A DNA stretch of 64,000 bases from Ligustrum vulgare (taxonomy: Eukaryota; Streptophyta; Magnoliopsida; Lamiales; Oleaceae): positions 33,450,129 through 33,514,128 of the forward strand of contig OY743180.1 of assembly GCA_963555705.1 (NCBI GenBank). The letters run 5' to 3'. Made by a program: the position numbers and the translations under genes. Positions 38,291-50,376 of this stretch are shown here, piece by piece. The notes beneath the pieces were generated by a model that did no database searches, was not told where the DNA came from, and was given only the letters and a program-made list of their open reading frames with translations. Numbering within the stretch: the stretch's first letter is position 1; every line of letters begins with the position of its first letter.

Positions 38291-40779
38291 ACCATCGCAT
38301 CTATTTAATAAATTCGTATTAACCGTTAGTTTTAATTAATATACGTTTTTTAAAGTTTATTTCTTTTTATTTTCTTATTCTAAATATAAATATTTTTTAA
38401 ATATATATAATCTAAACAGTTCAATTTCTGACTAAAAAGTCTTTTAAATAAAATAAACAACTCTTTTATAAATTGTTATTTGTGATACTTCCTTCAATCA
38501 AAGGGAGAAAAAAAAATGAGGACTTCTTGAATTAATTTTTTTCATTCATATAACAATTTATTTTAAAGGGAACAATCCTTCTAAGAGGCCTTAAAGGGAG
38601 AATGTTTTTTAATAAATTACCCTCAAACCTTTTTCCGAGTATTTTACCATCGCATCTATTTAATAAATTCGTATTAACCGTTAGTTTTAATTAATATACG
38701 TTTTTTAAAGTTTATTTCTTTTTATTTTCTTATTCTAAATATAAATATTTTTCAAATATATATAATCTAAACACGTCAATTTCTGACTAAAAAGTCTTTA
38801 AATAAAATAAGCAACTCTTTTATAATTTGTGATTTCTGATACTTCCTTCAATCAAAGGGAGAAAAAAAAATGAGGACTTCTTGAATTAATTTTTTTCATT
38901 CATCTAATAATATTTTTTTTAAATGAAAAAATTCTTCTAAGGTGCCTTAAAGGGAGAATTTTTTTTAATATATTACCCTCAAACCTTTTTCCGAGTATTT
39001 TACCATCGCATCTATTTAATAAATTCGTATTAACCGTTAGTTTTAATTAATATACGTTTTTTAAAGTTTATTTCTTTTTATTTTCTTATTCTAAATATAA
39101 ATATTTTTCAAATATATATAATCTAAACACTTCAATTTCTGACTAAAAAGTCTTTAAATAAAATAAGCAACTCTTTTATAATTTGTGATTTCTGATACTT
39201 CTTTCAATCAAAGGGAGAAAAAAAAATGAGGACTTCTTGAATTAATTTTTTTCATTCATATAACAATTTATTTTAAAGGGAACAATCCTTCTAAGAGGCC
39301 TTAAAGGGAGAATGTTTTTTAATAAATTACCCTCAAACCTTTTTCCGAGTATTTTACCATCGCATCTATTTAATAAATTCGTATTAACCGTTAGTTTTAA
39401 TTAATATACGTTTTTTAAAGTTTATTTCTTTTTATTTTCTTATTCTAAATATAAATATTTTTTAAATATATATAATCTAAACAGTTCAATTTCTGACTAA
39501 AAAGTCTTTTAAATAAAATAAACAACTCTTTTATAAATTGTTATTTGTGATACTTCCTTCAATCAAAGGGAGAAAAAAAAATGAGGACTTCTTGAATTAA
39601 TTTTTTTCATTCATATAACAATTTATTTTAAAGGGAACAATCCTTCTAAGAGGCCTTAAAGGGAGAATGTTTTTTAATAAATTACCCTCAAACCTTTTTC
39701 CGAGTATTTTACCATCGCATCTATTTAATAAATTCGTATTAACCGTTAGTTTTAATTAATATACGTTTTTTAAAGTTTATTTCTTTTTATTTTCTTATTC
39801 TAAATATAAATATTTTTCAAATATATATAATCTAAACACGTCAATTTCTGACTAAAAAGTCTTTAAATAAAATAAGCAACTCTTTTATAATTTGTGATTT
39901 CTGATACTTCCTTCAATCAAAGGGAGAAAAAAAAATGAGGACTTCTTGAATTAATTTTTTTCATTCATCTAATAATATTTTTTTTAAATGAAAAAATTCT
40001 TCTAAGGTGCCTTAAAGGGAGAATGTTTTTTAATAAATTACCCTCAAACCTTTTTCCGAGTATTTTACCATCGCATCTATTTAATAAATTCGTATTAACC
40101 GTTAGTTTTTATTAATATACGTTTTTTAAAGTTTATTTCTTTTTATTTTCTTATTCTAAATATAAATATTTTTTAAATATATATAATCTAAACACTTCAA
40201 TTTCTGACTAAAAAGTCTTTTAAATAAAATAAGCAACTCTTTTATAATTTGTGATTTCTGATACTTCCTTCAATCAAAAGGAGAAGAAAAAAATGAGGAC
40301 TTCTTGAATTAATTTTTTTCATTCATATATCCATTTTTTTTTAAAAGGAAACAATTCTTATAAGGTGCCTTAAAGGGAGAATTTTTTTTAATATATTACC
40401 CTCAAACCTTTTTCCGAGTATTTTACCATCGCATCTATTTAATAAATTCGTATTAACCGTTAGTTTTAATTAATATACGTTTTTTAAAGTTTATTTCTTT
40501 TTATTTTCTTATTCTAAATATAAATATTTTTCAAATATATATAATCTAAACACTTCAATTTCTGACTAAAAAGTCTTTAAATAAAATAAGCAACTCTTTT
40601 ATAATTTTCGATTTCTGATACTTCCTTCAATCAAAGGGAAAAAAAAAATGAGGACTTCTTGAATTAATTTTTTTCATTCATCTAATAATATTTTTTTTAA
40701 ATGAAAAAATACTTCTAAGGTGCCTTAAAGGGAGAATTTTTTTTAATATATTACCCTCAAACCTTTTTCCGAGTATTTT
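38291..40779. repeat. Core 7-monomer module, copy 3
   Basis: Gamma-A, alpha-C, zeta-A, gamma-A, alpha-C', epsilon-B, delta-C*. Lies within the large duplicated segment and starts exactly 9952 bp before copy 4 and 8527 bp after copy 2. Confidence 0.86.
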
Positions 40780-42950
40780 ACCATCGCATCTATTTAATAA
40801 ATTCGTATTAACCGTTAGTTTTAATTAATATACGTTTTTTAAAGTTTATTTCTTTTTATTTTCTTATTCTAAATATAAATATTTTTCAAATATATATAAT
40901 CTAAACACTTCAATTTCTGACTAAAAAGTCTTTAAATAAAATAAGCAACTCTTTTATAATTTGTGATTTCTGATACTTCTTTCAATCAAAGGGAGAAAAA
41001 AAAATGAGGACTTCTTGAATTAATTTTTTTCATTCATCTAATATTTTTTTTAAATGAAAAAATTCTTCTAAGGTGCCTTAAAGGGAGAATGTTTTTTAAT
41101 AAATTACCCTCAAACCTTTTTCCGAGTATTTTACCATCGCATCTATTTAATAAATTCGTATTAACCGTTAGTTTTTATTAATATACGTTTTTTAAAGTTT
41201 ATTTCTTTTTATTTTCTTATTCTAAATATAAATATTTTTTAAATATATATAATCTAAACACTTCAATTTCTGACTAAAAAGTCTTTTAAATAAAATAAGC
41301 AACTCTTTTATAATTTGTGATTTCTGATACTTCCTTCAATCAAAAGGAGAAGAAAAAAATGAGGACTTCTTGAATTAATTTTTTTCATTCATATATCCAT
41401 TTTTTTTTAAAAGGAAACAATTCTTATAAGGTGCCTTAAAGGGAGAATTTTTTTTAATATATTACCCTCAAACCTTTTTCCGAGTATTTTACCATCGCAT
41501 CTATTTAATAAATTCGTATTAACCGTTAGTTTTAATTAATATACGTTTTTTAAAGTTTATTTCTTTTTATTTTCTTATTCTAAATATAAATATTTTTCAA
41601 ATATATATAATCTAAACACTTCAATTTCTGACTAAAAAGTCTTTAAATAAAATAAGCAACTCTTTTATAATTTTCGATTTCTGATACTTCCTTCAATCAA
41701 AGGGAAAAAAAAAAATGAGGACTTCTTGAATTAATTTTTTTCATTCATCTAATAATATTTTTTTTAAATGAAAAAATTCTTCTAAGGTGCCTTAAAGGGA
41801 GAATTTTTTTTAATATATTACCCTCAAACCTTTTTCCGAGTATTTTACCATCGCATCTATTTAATAAATTCGTATTAACCGTTAGTTTTAATTAATATAC
41901 GTTTTTTAAAGTTTATTTCTTTTTATTTTCTTATTCTAAATATAAATATTTTTCAAATATATATAATCTAAACACTTCAATTTCTGACTAAAAAGTCTTT
42001 AAATAAAATAAGCAACTCTTTTATAATTTGTGATTTCCGATACTTCCTTCAATCAAAGGGAAAAAAAAAATGAGGACTTCTTGAATTAATTTTTTTCATT
42101 CATATAACAATTTATTTTAAAGGGAACAATTCTTCTAAGAGGCCTTAAAGGGAGAATGTTTTTTAATAAATTACCCTCAAACCTTTTTCCGAGTATTTTA
42201 CCATCGCATCTATTTAATAAATTCGTATTAACCGTTAGTTTTAATTAATATACGTTTTTTAAAGTTTATTTCTTTTTATTTTCTTATTCTAAATATAAAT
42301 ATTTTTCAAATATATATAATCTAAACACGTCAATTTCTGACTAAAAAGTCTTTAAATAAAATAAGCAACTCTTTTATAATTTGTGATTTCTGATACTTCC
42401 TTCAATCAAAGGGAGAAAAAAAAATGAGGACTTCTTGAATTAATTTTTTTCATTCATCTAATAATATTTTTTTTAAATGAAAAAATTCTTCTAAGGTGCC
42501 TTAAAGGGAGAATTTTTTTTAATATATTACCCTCAAACCTTTTTCCGAGTATTTTACCATCGCATCTATTTAATAAATTCGTATTAACCGTTAGTTTTAA
42601 TTAATATACGTTTTTTAAAGTTTATTTCTTTTTATTTTCTTATTCTAAATATAAATATTTTTCAAATATATATAATCTAAACACGTCAATTTCTGACTAA
42701 AAAGTCTTTAAATAAAATAAGCAACTCTTTTATAATTTGTGATTTCTGATACTTCCTTCAATCAAAGGGAGAAAAAAAAATGAGGACTTCTTGAATTAAT
42801 TTTTTTCATTCATCTAATAATATTTTTTTTAAATGAAAAAATTCTTCTAAGGTGCCTTAAAGGGAGAATTTTTTTTAATATATTACCCTCAAACCTTTTT
42901 CCGAGTATTTTACCATCGCATCTATTTAATAAATTCGTATTAACCGTTAG

Positions 42951-44982
42951 TTTTTATTAATATACGTTTTTTAAAGTTTATTTATTTTTATTTTCTTATT
43001 CTAAATATAAATATTTTCAAATATATATAATCTAAACAGTTCAATTTCTGACTAAAAAGTCTTTTAAATAAAATAAACAACTCTTTTATAAATTGTTATT
43101 TGTGATACTTCCTTCAATCAAAGGGAGAGAAAAAAATGAGGACTTCTTGAATTAATTTTTTTCATTCATATAACAATTTATTTTAAAGGGAACAATCCTT
43201 CTAAGAGGCCTTAAAGGGAGAATGTTTTTTAATAAATTACCCTCAAACCTTTTTCCGAGTATTTTACCATCGCATCTATTTAATAAATTCGTATTAACCG
43301 TTAGTTTTAATTAATATACGTTTTTTAAAGTTTATTTCTTTTTATTTTCTTATTCTAAATATAAATATTTTTCAAATATATATAATCTAAACACGTCAAT
43401 TTCTGACTAAAAAGTCTTTAAATAAAATAAGCAACTCTTTTATAATTTGTGATTTCTGATACTTCCTTCAATCAAAGGGAGAAAAAAAAATGAGGACTTC
43501 TTGAATTAATTTTTTTCATTCATCTAATAATATTTTTTTTAAATGAAAAAATTCTTCTAAGGTGCCTTAAAGGGAGAATGTTTTTTAATAAATTACCCTC
43601 AAACCTTTTTCCGAGTATTTTACCATCGCATCTATTTAATAAATTCGTATTAACCGTTAGTTTTTATTAATATACGTTTTTTAAAGTTTATTTCTTTTTA
43701 TTTTCTTATTCTAAATATAAATATTTTTTAAATATATATAATCTAAACACTTCAATTTCTGACTAAAAAGTCTTTTAAATAAAATAAGCAACTCTTTTAT
43801 AATTTGTGATTTCTGATACTTCCTTCAATCAAAAGGAGAAGAAAAAAATGAGGACTTCTTGAATTAATTTTTTTCATTCATATATCCATTTTTTTTAAAA
43901 GGAAACAATTCTTATATGGTGCCTTAAAGGGAGAATTTTTTTTAATATATTACCCTCAAACCTTTTTCCGAGTATTTTACCATCGCATCTATTTAATAAA
44001 TTCGTATTAACCGTTAGTTTTAATTAATATACGTTTTTTAAAGTTTATTTCTTTTTATTTTCTTATTCTAAATATAAATATTTTTCAAATATATATAATC
44101 TAAACACTTCAATTTCTGACTAAAAAGTCTTTAAATAAAATAAGCAACTCTTTTATAATTTTCGATTTCTGATACTTCCTTCAATCAAAGGGAAAAAAAA
44201 AATGAGGACTTCTTGAATTAATTTTTTTCATTCATCTAATAATATTTTTTTTAAATGAAAAAATACTTCTAAGGTGCCTTAAAGGGAGAATTTTTTTTAA
44301 TATATTACCCTCAAACCTTTTTCCGAGTATTTTACCATCGCATCTATTTAATAAATTCGTATTAACCGTTAGTTTTAATTAATATACGTTTTTTAAAGTT
44401 TATTTCTTTTTATTTTCTTATTCTAAATATAAATATTTTTCAAATATATATAATCTAAACACTTCAATTTCTGACTAAAAAGTCTTTAAATAAAATAAGC
44501 AACTCTTTTATAATTTGTGATTTCTGATACTTCTTTCAATCAAAGGGAGAAAAAAAAATGAGGACTTCTTGAATTAATTTTTTTCATTCATCTAATATTT
44601 TTTTTAAATGAAAAAATTCTTCTAAGGTGCCTTAAAGGGAGAATGTTTTTTAATAAATTACCCTCAAACCTTTTTCCGAGTATTTTACCATCGCATCTAT
44701 TTAATAAATTCGTATTAACCGTTAGTTTTTATTAATATACGTTTTTTAAAGTTTATTTCTTTTTATTTTCTTATTCTAAATATAAATATTTTTTAAATAT
44801 ATATAATCTAAACACTTCAATTTCTGACTAAAAAGTCTTTTAAATAAAATAAGCAACTCTTTTATAATTTGTGATTTCTGATACTTCCTTCAATCAAAAG
44901 GAGAAGAAAAAAATGAGGACTTCTTGAATTAATTTTTTTCATTCATATATCCATTTTTTTTTAAAAGGAAACAATTCTTATA
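42951..44982. repeat. Spacer between the two large copies; repeats a 5-monomer cassette
   Basis: Begins with an unusual gamma-A (anchor near 43135) carrying GTTTTTATTAAT, TTTATTTTTATT, a shortened TATTTTCAAATA and GGGAGAGAAAA. Next come alpha-C', epsilon-B, delta-C*, zeta-Cs and epsilon-B, a cassette also found at 39711-41490 (offset 3555/3554 bp; here 43266-45044), and with anchors from 31409 and 49888. The first epsilon-B has private TATATGGTGCC near 43914. Near-identity with 39711-41490 suggests a separate transfer from the first large copy or its ancestor. Confidence 0.8.
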
Positions 44983-45756
44983 AGGTGCCTTAAAGGGAGA
45001 ATTTTTTTTAATATATTACCCTCAAACCTTTTTCCGAGTATTTTACCATCGCATCTATTTAATAAATTCGTATTAACCGTTAGTTTTAATTAATATACGT
45101 TTTTTAAAGTTTATTTCTTTTTATTTTCTTATTCTAAATATAAATATTTTTCAAATATATATAATCTAAACACTTCAATTTCTGACTAAAAAGTCTTTAA
45201 ATAAAATAAGCAACTCTTTTATAATTTTCGATTTCTGATACTTCCTTCAATCAAAGGGAAAAAAAAAATGAGGACTTCTTGAATTAATTTTTTTCATTCA
45301 TCTAATAATATTTTTTTTAAATGAAAAAATACTTCTAAGGTGCCTTAAAGGGAGAATTTTTTTTAATATATTACCCTCAAACCTTTTTCCGAGTATTTTA
45401 CCATCGCATCTATTTAATAAATTCGTATTAACCGTTAGTTTTAATTAATATACGTTTTTTAAAGTTTATTTCTTTTTATTTTCTTATTCTAAATATAAAT
45501 ATTTTTCAAATATATATAATCTAAACACTTCAATTTCTGACTAAAAAGTCTTTAAATAAAATAAGCAACTCTTTTATAATTTGTGATTTCTGATACTTCC
45601 TTCAATCAAAAGGAGAAGAAAAAAATGAGGACTTCTTGAATTAATTTTTTTCATTCATATATCCATTTTTTTTTAAAAGGAAACAATTCTTATAAGGTGC
45701 CTTAAAGGGAGAATTTTTTTTAATATATTACCCTCAAACCTTTTTCCGAGTATTTT

Positions 45757-46112
45757 ACCATCGCATCTATTTAATAAATTCGTATTAACCGTTAGTTTTA
45801 ATTAATATACGTTTTTTAAAGTTTATTTCTTTTTATTTTCTTATTCTAAATATAAATATTTTTCAAATATATATAATCTAAACACTTCAATTTCTGACTA
45901 AAAAGTCTTTAAATAAAATAAGCAACTCTTTTATAATTTTCGATTTCTGATACTTCCTTCAATCAAAGGGAAAAAAAAAAATGAGGACTTCTTGAATTAA
46001 TTTTTTTCATTCATCTAATAATATTTTTTTTAAATGAAAAAATTCTTCTAAGGTGCCTTAAAGGGAGAATTTTTTTTAATATATTACCCTCAAACCTTTT
46101 TCCGAGTATTTT
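45757..46112 (+). repeat. Delta-C monomer subtype, 356 bp
   Basis: Delta is marked by ATAATTTTCGATTTCTG, where other types read TTTGTGATTTC, and by GGG followed directly by an A-run. The substitution creates an extra CpG. Delta is always found with the C hinge; some copies read AAAATACTTC rather than AAAATTCTTC (written C*, anchors near 32120, 33897, 34960, 35316, 40649, 44203, 45269, 50600). The first delta-C appears near 24310. A related TTTTTGATTTCTG form is at anchors 223 and 4467. Confidence 0.85.
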
Positions 46113-46465
46113 ACCATCGCATCTATTTAATAAATTCGTATTAACCGTTAGTTTTAATTAATATACGTTTTTTAAAGTTTATTTCTTTTTATTTTCTTAT
46201 TCTAAATATAAATATTTTTCAAATATATATAATCTAAACACTTCAATTTCTGACTAAAAAGTCTTTAAATAAAATAAGCAACTCTTTTATAATTTGTGAT
46301 TTCCGATACTTCCTTCAATCAAAGGGAAAAAAAAAATGAGGACTTCTTGAATTAATTTTTTTCATTCATATAACAATTTATTTTAAAGGGAACAATTCTT
46401 CTAAGAGGCCTTAAAGGGAGAATGTTTTTTAATAAATTACCCTCAAACCTTTTTCCGAGTATTTT
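46113..46465 (+). repeat. Beta-A monomer subtype, 353 bp
   Basis: Beta is marked by TTTGTGATTTCCGATAC (an added CpG), CACTTC, CTTTAAATAAAATAAGC and GGG followed directly by an A-run. It is joined to the A hinge with AACAATTC. Copies recur after delta-C monomers (for example anchors 33543, 42070, 46336, 53797, 57346) and as the last member of the terminal tetramers. A related left-hand form reads TTTGGGATTTCCG (anchors 578, 4821, 7651, 10484, 11192). Confidence 0.86.
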
Positions 46466-46821
46466 ACCATCGCATCTATTTAATAAATTCGTATTAACCG
46501 TTAGTTTTAATTAATATACGTTTTTTAAAGTTTATTTCTTTTTATTTTCTTATTCTAAATATAAATATTTTTCAAATATATATAATCTAAACACGTCAAT
46601 TTCTGACTAAAAAGTCTTTAAATAAAATAAGCAACTCTTTTATAATTTGTGATTTCTGATACTTCCTTCAATCAAAGGGAGAAAAAAAAATGAGGACTTC
46701 TTGAATTAATTTTTTTCATTCATCTAATAATATTTTTTTTAAATGAAAAAATTCTTCTAAGGTGCCTTAAAGGGAGAATTTTTTTTAATATATTACCCTC
46801 AAACCTTTTTCCGAGTATTTT
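46466..46821 (+). repeat. Representative C-type monomer (alpha-C), 356 bp
   Basis: Reference copy for the C class and the copy used for the base count (77 G+C of 356). The 5' half is alpha (CACGTC, CTTTAAATAAAATAAGC, TTTGTGATTTCTG, GGGAG plus A-run). The hinge is CTAATAATATTTTTTTTAAA followed by TGAAAAAATTC, then TAAGGTGCCTTA, an inverted repeat with arms TAAGG and CCTTA around TG. The tail is GAATTTTTTTTAATATATTA. C is rare on the left (anchors 223, 4467, 10838, 13315) and becomes one of the commonest classes from about 22 kb onward. Confidence 0.92.
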
Positions 46822-48953
46822 ACCATCGCATCTATTTAATAAATTCGTATTAACCGTTAGTTTTAATTAATATACGTTTTTTAAAGTTTATTTCTTTTTA
46901 TTTTCTTATTCTAAATATAAATATTTTTCAAATATATATAATCTAAACACGTCAATTTCTGACTAAAAAGTCTTTAAATAAAATAAGCAACTCTTTTATA
47001 ATTTGTGATTTCTGATACTTCCTTCAATCAAAGGGAGAAAAAAAAATGAGGACTTCTTGAATTAATTTTTTTCATTCATCTAATAATATTTTTTTTAAAT
47101 GAAAAAATTCTTCTAAGGTGCCTTAAAGGGAGAATTTTTTTTAATATATTACCCTCAAACCTTTTTCCGAGTATTTTACCATCGCATCTATTTAATAAAT
47201 TCGTATTAACCGTTAGTTTTAATTAATATACGTTTTTTAAAGTTTATTTCTTTTTATTTTCTTATTCTAAATATAAATATTTTTCAAATATATATAATCT
47301 AAACACGTCAATTTCTGACTAAAAAGTCTTTAAATAAAATAAGCAACTCTTTTATAATTTGTGATTTCTGATTCTTCTTTCAATCAAAGGGAGAAAAAAA
47401 AATGAGGACTTCTTGAATTAATTTTTTTCATTCATCTAATAATATTTTTTTTAAATGAAAAAATTCTTCTAAGGTGCCTTAAAGGGAGAATTTTTTTTAA
47501 TATATTACCCTCAAACCTTTTTCCGAGTATTTTACCATCGCATCTATTTAATAAATTCGTATTAACCGTTAGTTTTAATTAATATACGTTTTTTAAAGTT
47601 TATTTCTTTTTATTTTCTTATTCTAAATATAAATATTTTTCAAATATATATAATCTAAACACTTCAATTTCTGACTAAAAAGTCTTTAAATAAAATAAGC
47701 AACTCTTTTATAATTTGTGATTTCTGATACTTCTTTCAATCAAAGGAGGAAAAAAAAATGAGGACTTCTTGAATTAATTTTTTTCATTCATATAACAATT
47801 TATTTTAAAGGGAACAATCCTTCTAAGAGGCCTTAAAGGGAGAATGTTTTTTAATAAATTACCCTCAAACCTTTTTCCGAGTATTTTACCATCGCATCTA
47901 TTTAATAAATTCGTATTAACCGTTAGTTTTAATTAATATACGTTTTTTAAAGTTTATTTCTTTTTATTTTCTTATTCTAAATATAAATATTTTTTAAATA
48001 TATATAATCTAAACAGTTCAATTTCTGACTAAAAAGTCTTTTAAATAAAATAAACAACTCTTTTATAAATTTTTATTTGTGATACTTCCTTCAATCAAAG
48101 GGAGAAAAAAAAATGAGGACTTCTTGAATTAATTTTTTTCATTCATATAACAATTTATTTTAAAGGGAACAATCCTTCTAAGAGGCCTTAAAGGGAGAAT
48201 GTTTTTTAATAAATTACCCTCAAACCTTTTTCCGAGTATTTTACCATCGCATCTATTTAATAAATTCGTATTAACCGTTAGTTTTAATTAATATACGTTT
48301 TTTAAAGTTTATTTCTTTTTATTTTCTTATTCTAAATATAAATATTTTTTAAATATATATAATCTAAACAGTTCAATTTCTGACTAAAAAGTCTTTTAAA
48401 TAAAATAAACAACTCTTTTATAAATTGTTATTTGTGATACTTCCTTCAATCAAAGGGAGAAAAAAAAATGAGGACTTCTTGAATTAATTTTTTTCATTCA
48501 TATAACAATTTATTTTAAAGGGAACAATCCTTCTAAGAGGCCTTAAAGGGAGAATGTTTTTTAATAAATTACCCTCAAACCTTTTTCCGAGTATTTTACC
48601 ATCGCATCTATTTAATAAATTCGTATTAACCGTTAGTTTTAATTAATATACGTTTTTTAAAGTTTATTTCTTTTTATTTTCTTATTCTAAATATAAATAT
48701 TTTTCAAATATATATAATCTAAACACGTCAATTTCTGACTAAAAAGTCTTTAAATAAAATAAGCAACTCTTTTATAATTTGTGATTTCTGATACTTCCTT
48801 CAATCAAAGGGAGAAAAAAAAATGAGGACTTCTTGAATTAATTTTTTTCATTCATCTAATAATATTTTTTTTAAATGAAAAAATTCTTCTAAGGTGCCTT
48901 AAAGGGAGAATTTTTTTTAATATATTACCCTCAAACCTTTTTCCGAGTATTTT

Positions 48954-49307
48954 ACCATCGCATCTATTTAATAAATTCGTATTAACCGTTAGTTTTAATT
49001 AATATACGTTTTTTAAAGTTTATTTCTTTTTATTTTCTTATTCTAAATATAAATATTTTTCAAATATATATAATCTAAACACTTCAATTTCTGACTAAAA
49101 AGTCTTTAAATAAAATAAGCAACTCTTTTATAATTTGTGATTTCTGATACTTCTTTCAATCAAAGGGAGAAAAAAAAATGAGGACTTCTTGAATTAATTT
49201 TTTTCATTCATATAACAATTTATTTTAAAGGGAACAATCCTTCTAAGAGGCCTTAAAGGGAGAATGTTTTTTAATAAATTACCCTCAAACCTTTTTCCGA
49301 GTATTTT
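48954..49307 (+). repeat. Zeta-A monomer subtype, 354 bp
   Basis: Zeta is identified by GATACTTCTTTCAATC, where nearly all other monomers read CTTCCTTCAATC, together with CACTTC and CTTTAAATAAAATAAGC. It is usually joined to an A hinge with AACAATCC, but at anchors 32477, 41004, 44558 and 50956 it carries the shortened C hinge (Cs, CTAATATTTT, 3 bp lost). A sub-version with CAAAGGAGGAAAA occurs at anchors 25730, 26440, 37807 and 47758 and is a useful tag for copied segments. Confidence 0.87.
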
Positions 49308-50018
49308 ACCATCGCATCTATTTAATAAATTCGTATTAACCGTTAGTTTTAATTAATATACGTTTTTTAAAGTTTATTTCTTTTTATTTTCTTATTCTAA
49401 ATATAAATATTTTTTAAATATATATAATCTAAACAGTTCAATTTCTGACTAAAAAGTCTTTTAAATAAAATAAACAACTCTTTTATAAATTGTTATTTGT
49501 GATACTTCCTTCAATCAAAGGGAGAAAAAAAAATGAGGACTTCTTGAATTAATTTTTTTCATTCATATAACAATTTATTTTAAAGGGAACAATCCTTCTA
49601 AGAGGCCTTAAAGGGAGAATGTTTTTTAATAAATTACCCTCAAACCTTTTTCCGAGTATTTTACCATCGCATCTATTTAATAAATTCGTATTAACCGTTA
49701 GTTTTAATTAATATACGTTTTTTAAAGTTTATTTCTTTTTATTTTCTTATTCTAAATATAAATATTTTTCAAATATATATAATCTAAACACGTCAATTTC
49801 TGACTAAAAAGTCTTTAAATAAAATAAGCAACTCTTTTATAATTTGTGATTTCTGATACTTCCTTCAATCAAAGGGAGAAAAAAAAATGAGGACTTCTTG
49901 AATTAATTTTTTTCATTCATCTAATAATATTTTTTTTAAATGAAAAAATTCTTCTAAGGTGCCTTAAAGGGAGAATGTTTTTTAATAAATTACCCTCAAA
50001 CCTTTTTCCGAGTATTTT

Positions 50019-50376
50019 ACCATCGCATCTATTTAATAAATTCGTATTAACCGTTAGTTTTTATTAATATACGTTTTTTAAAGTTTATTTCTTTTTATTT
50101 TCTTATTCTAAATATAAATATTTTTTAAATATATATAATCTAAACACTTCAATTTCTGACTAAAAAGTCTTTTAAATAAAATAAGCAACTCTTTTATAAT
50201 TTGTGATTTCTGATACTTCCTTCAATCAAAAGGAGAAGAAAAAAATGAGGACTTCTTGAATTAATTTTTTTCATTCATATATCCATTTTTTTTTAAAAGG
50301 AAACAATTCTTATAAGGTGCCTTAAAGGGAGAATTTTTTTTAATATATTACCCTCAAACCTTTTTCCGAGTATTTT
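50019..50376 (+). repeat. Representative B-type monomer (epsilon-B), 358 bp
   Basis: Reference copy for the B class with its usual 5' half, epsilon. Epsilon markers are GTTTTTATTAATATAC (most others read GTTTTAATTAATATAC), TATTTTTTAAATATA, CACTTC, CTTTTAAATAAAATAAGC and AAAAGGAGAAG before the final A-run. The B hinge is ATATCCATTTTTTTTT followed by AAAGGAAACAATTC and TAAGGTGCC, with the tail GAATTTTTTTTAATATATTA. In the right part of the array the hinge reads AAAAGGAAACAATTCTTATAAGG; on the left it reads AAAGGAAACAATTCTTCTAAGG, so the two halves hold distinct B sublineages. B is frequent in 1-10200 and later appears about once per large unit. Confidence 0.9.

Larger units (their letters stand above)
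35030..42950. repeat. Large duplicated segment, copy 1 (~7.9 kb, ~22 monomers)
   Basis: Monomer order: delta-C*, B with a zeta-like 5' half and AAAAGGAGAAG, delta-C, beta-A, alpha-C, alpha-C, alpha/zeta-C, zeta-A (GGAGGA), gamma-A (TTTTTATTTG), gamma-A, alpha-C, zeta-A, gamma-A, alpha-C', epsilon-B, delta-C*, zeta-Cs, epsilon-B, delta-C, beta-A, alpha-C, alpha-C. The same 22 follow in order at 44983-52900. Offset is 9953 bp before a 9-T/8-T difference near 35761 and 9952 bp after it (37789 with 47741; 41038 with 50990). Changes seen only in this copy: CAATCGAAGG near 35296, and CTCAATAC and CCGATTAT near 36490-36510. Ends are approximate because flanking monomers are similar. Confidence 0.88.
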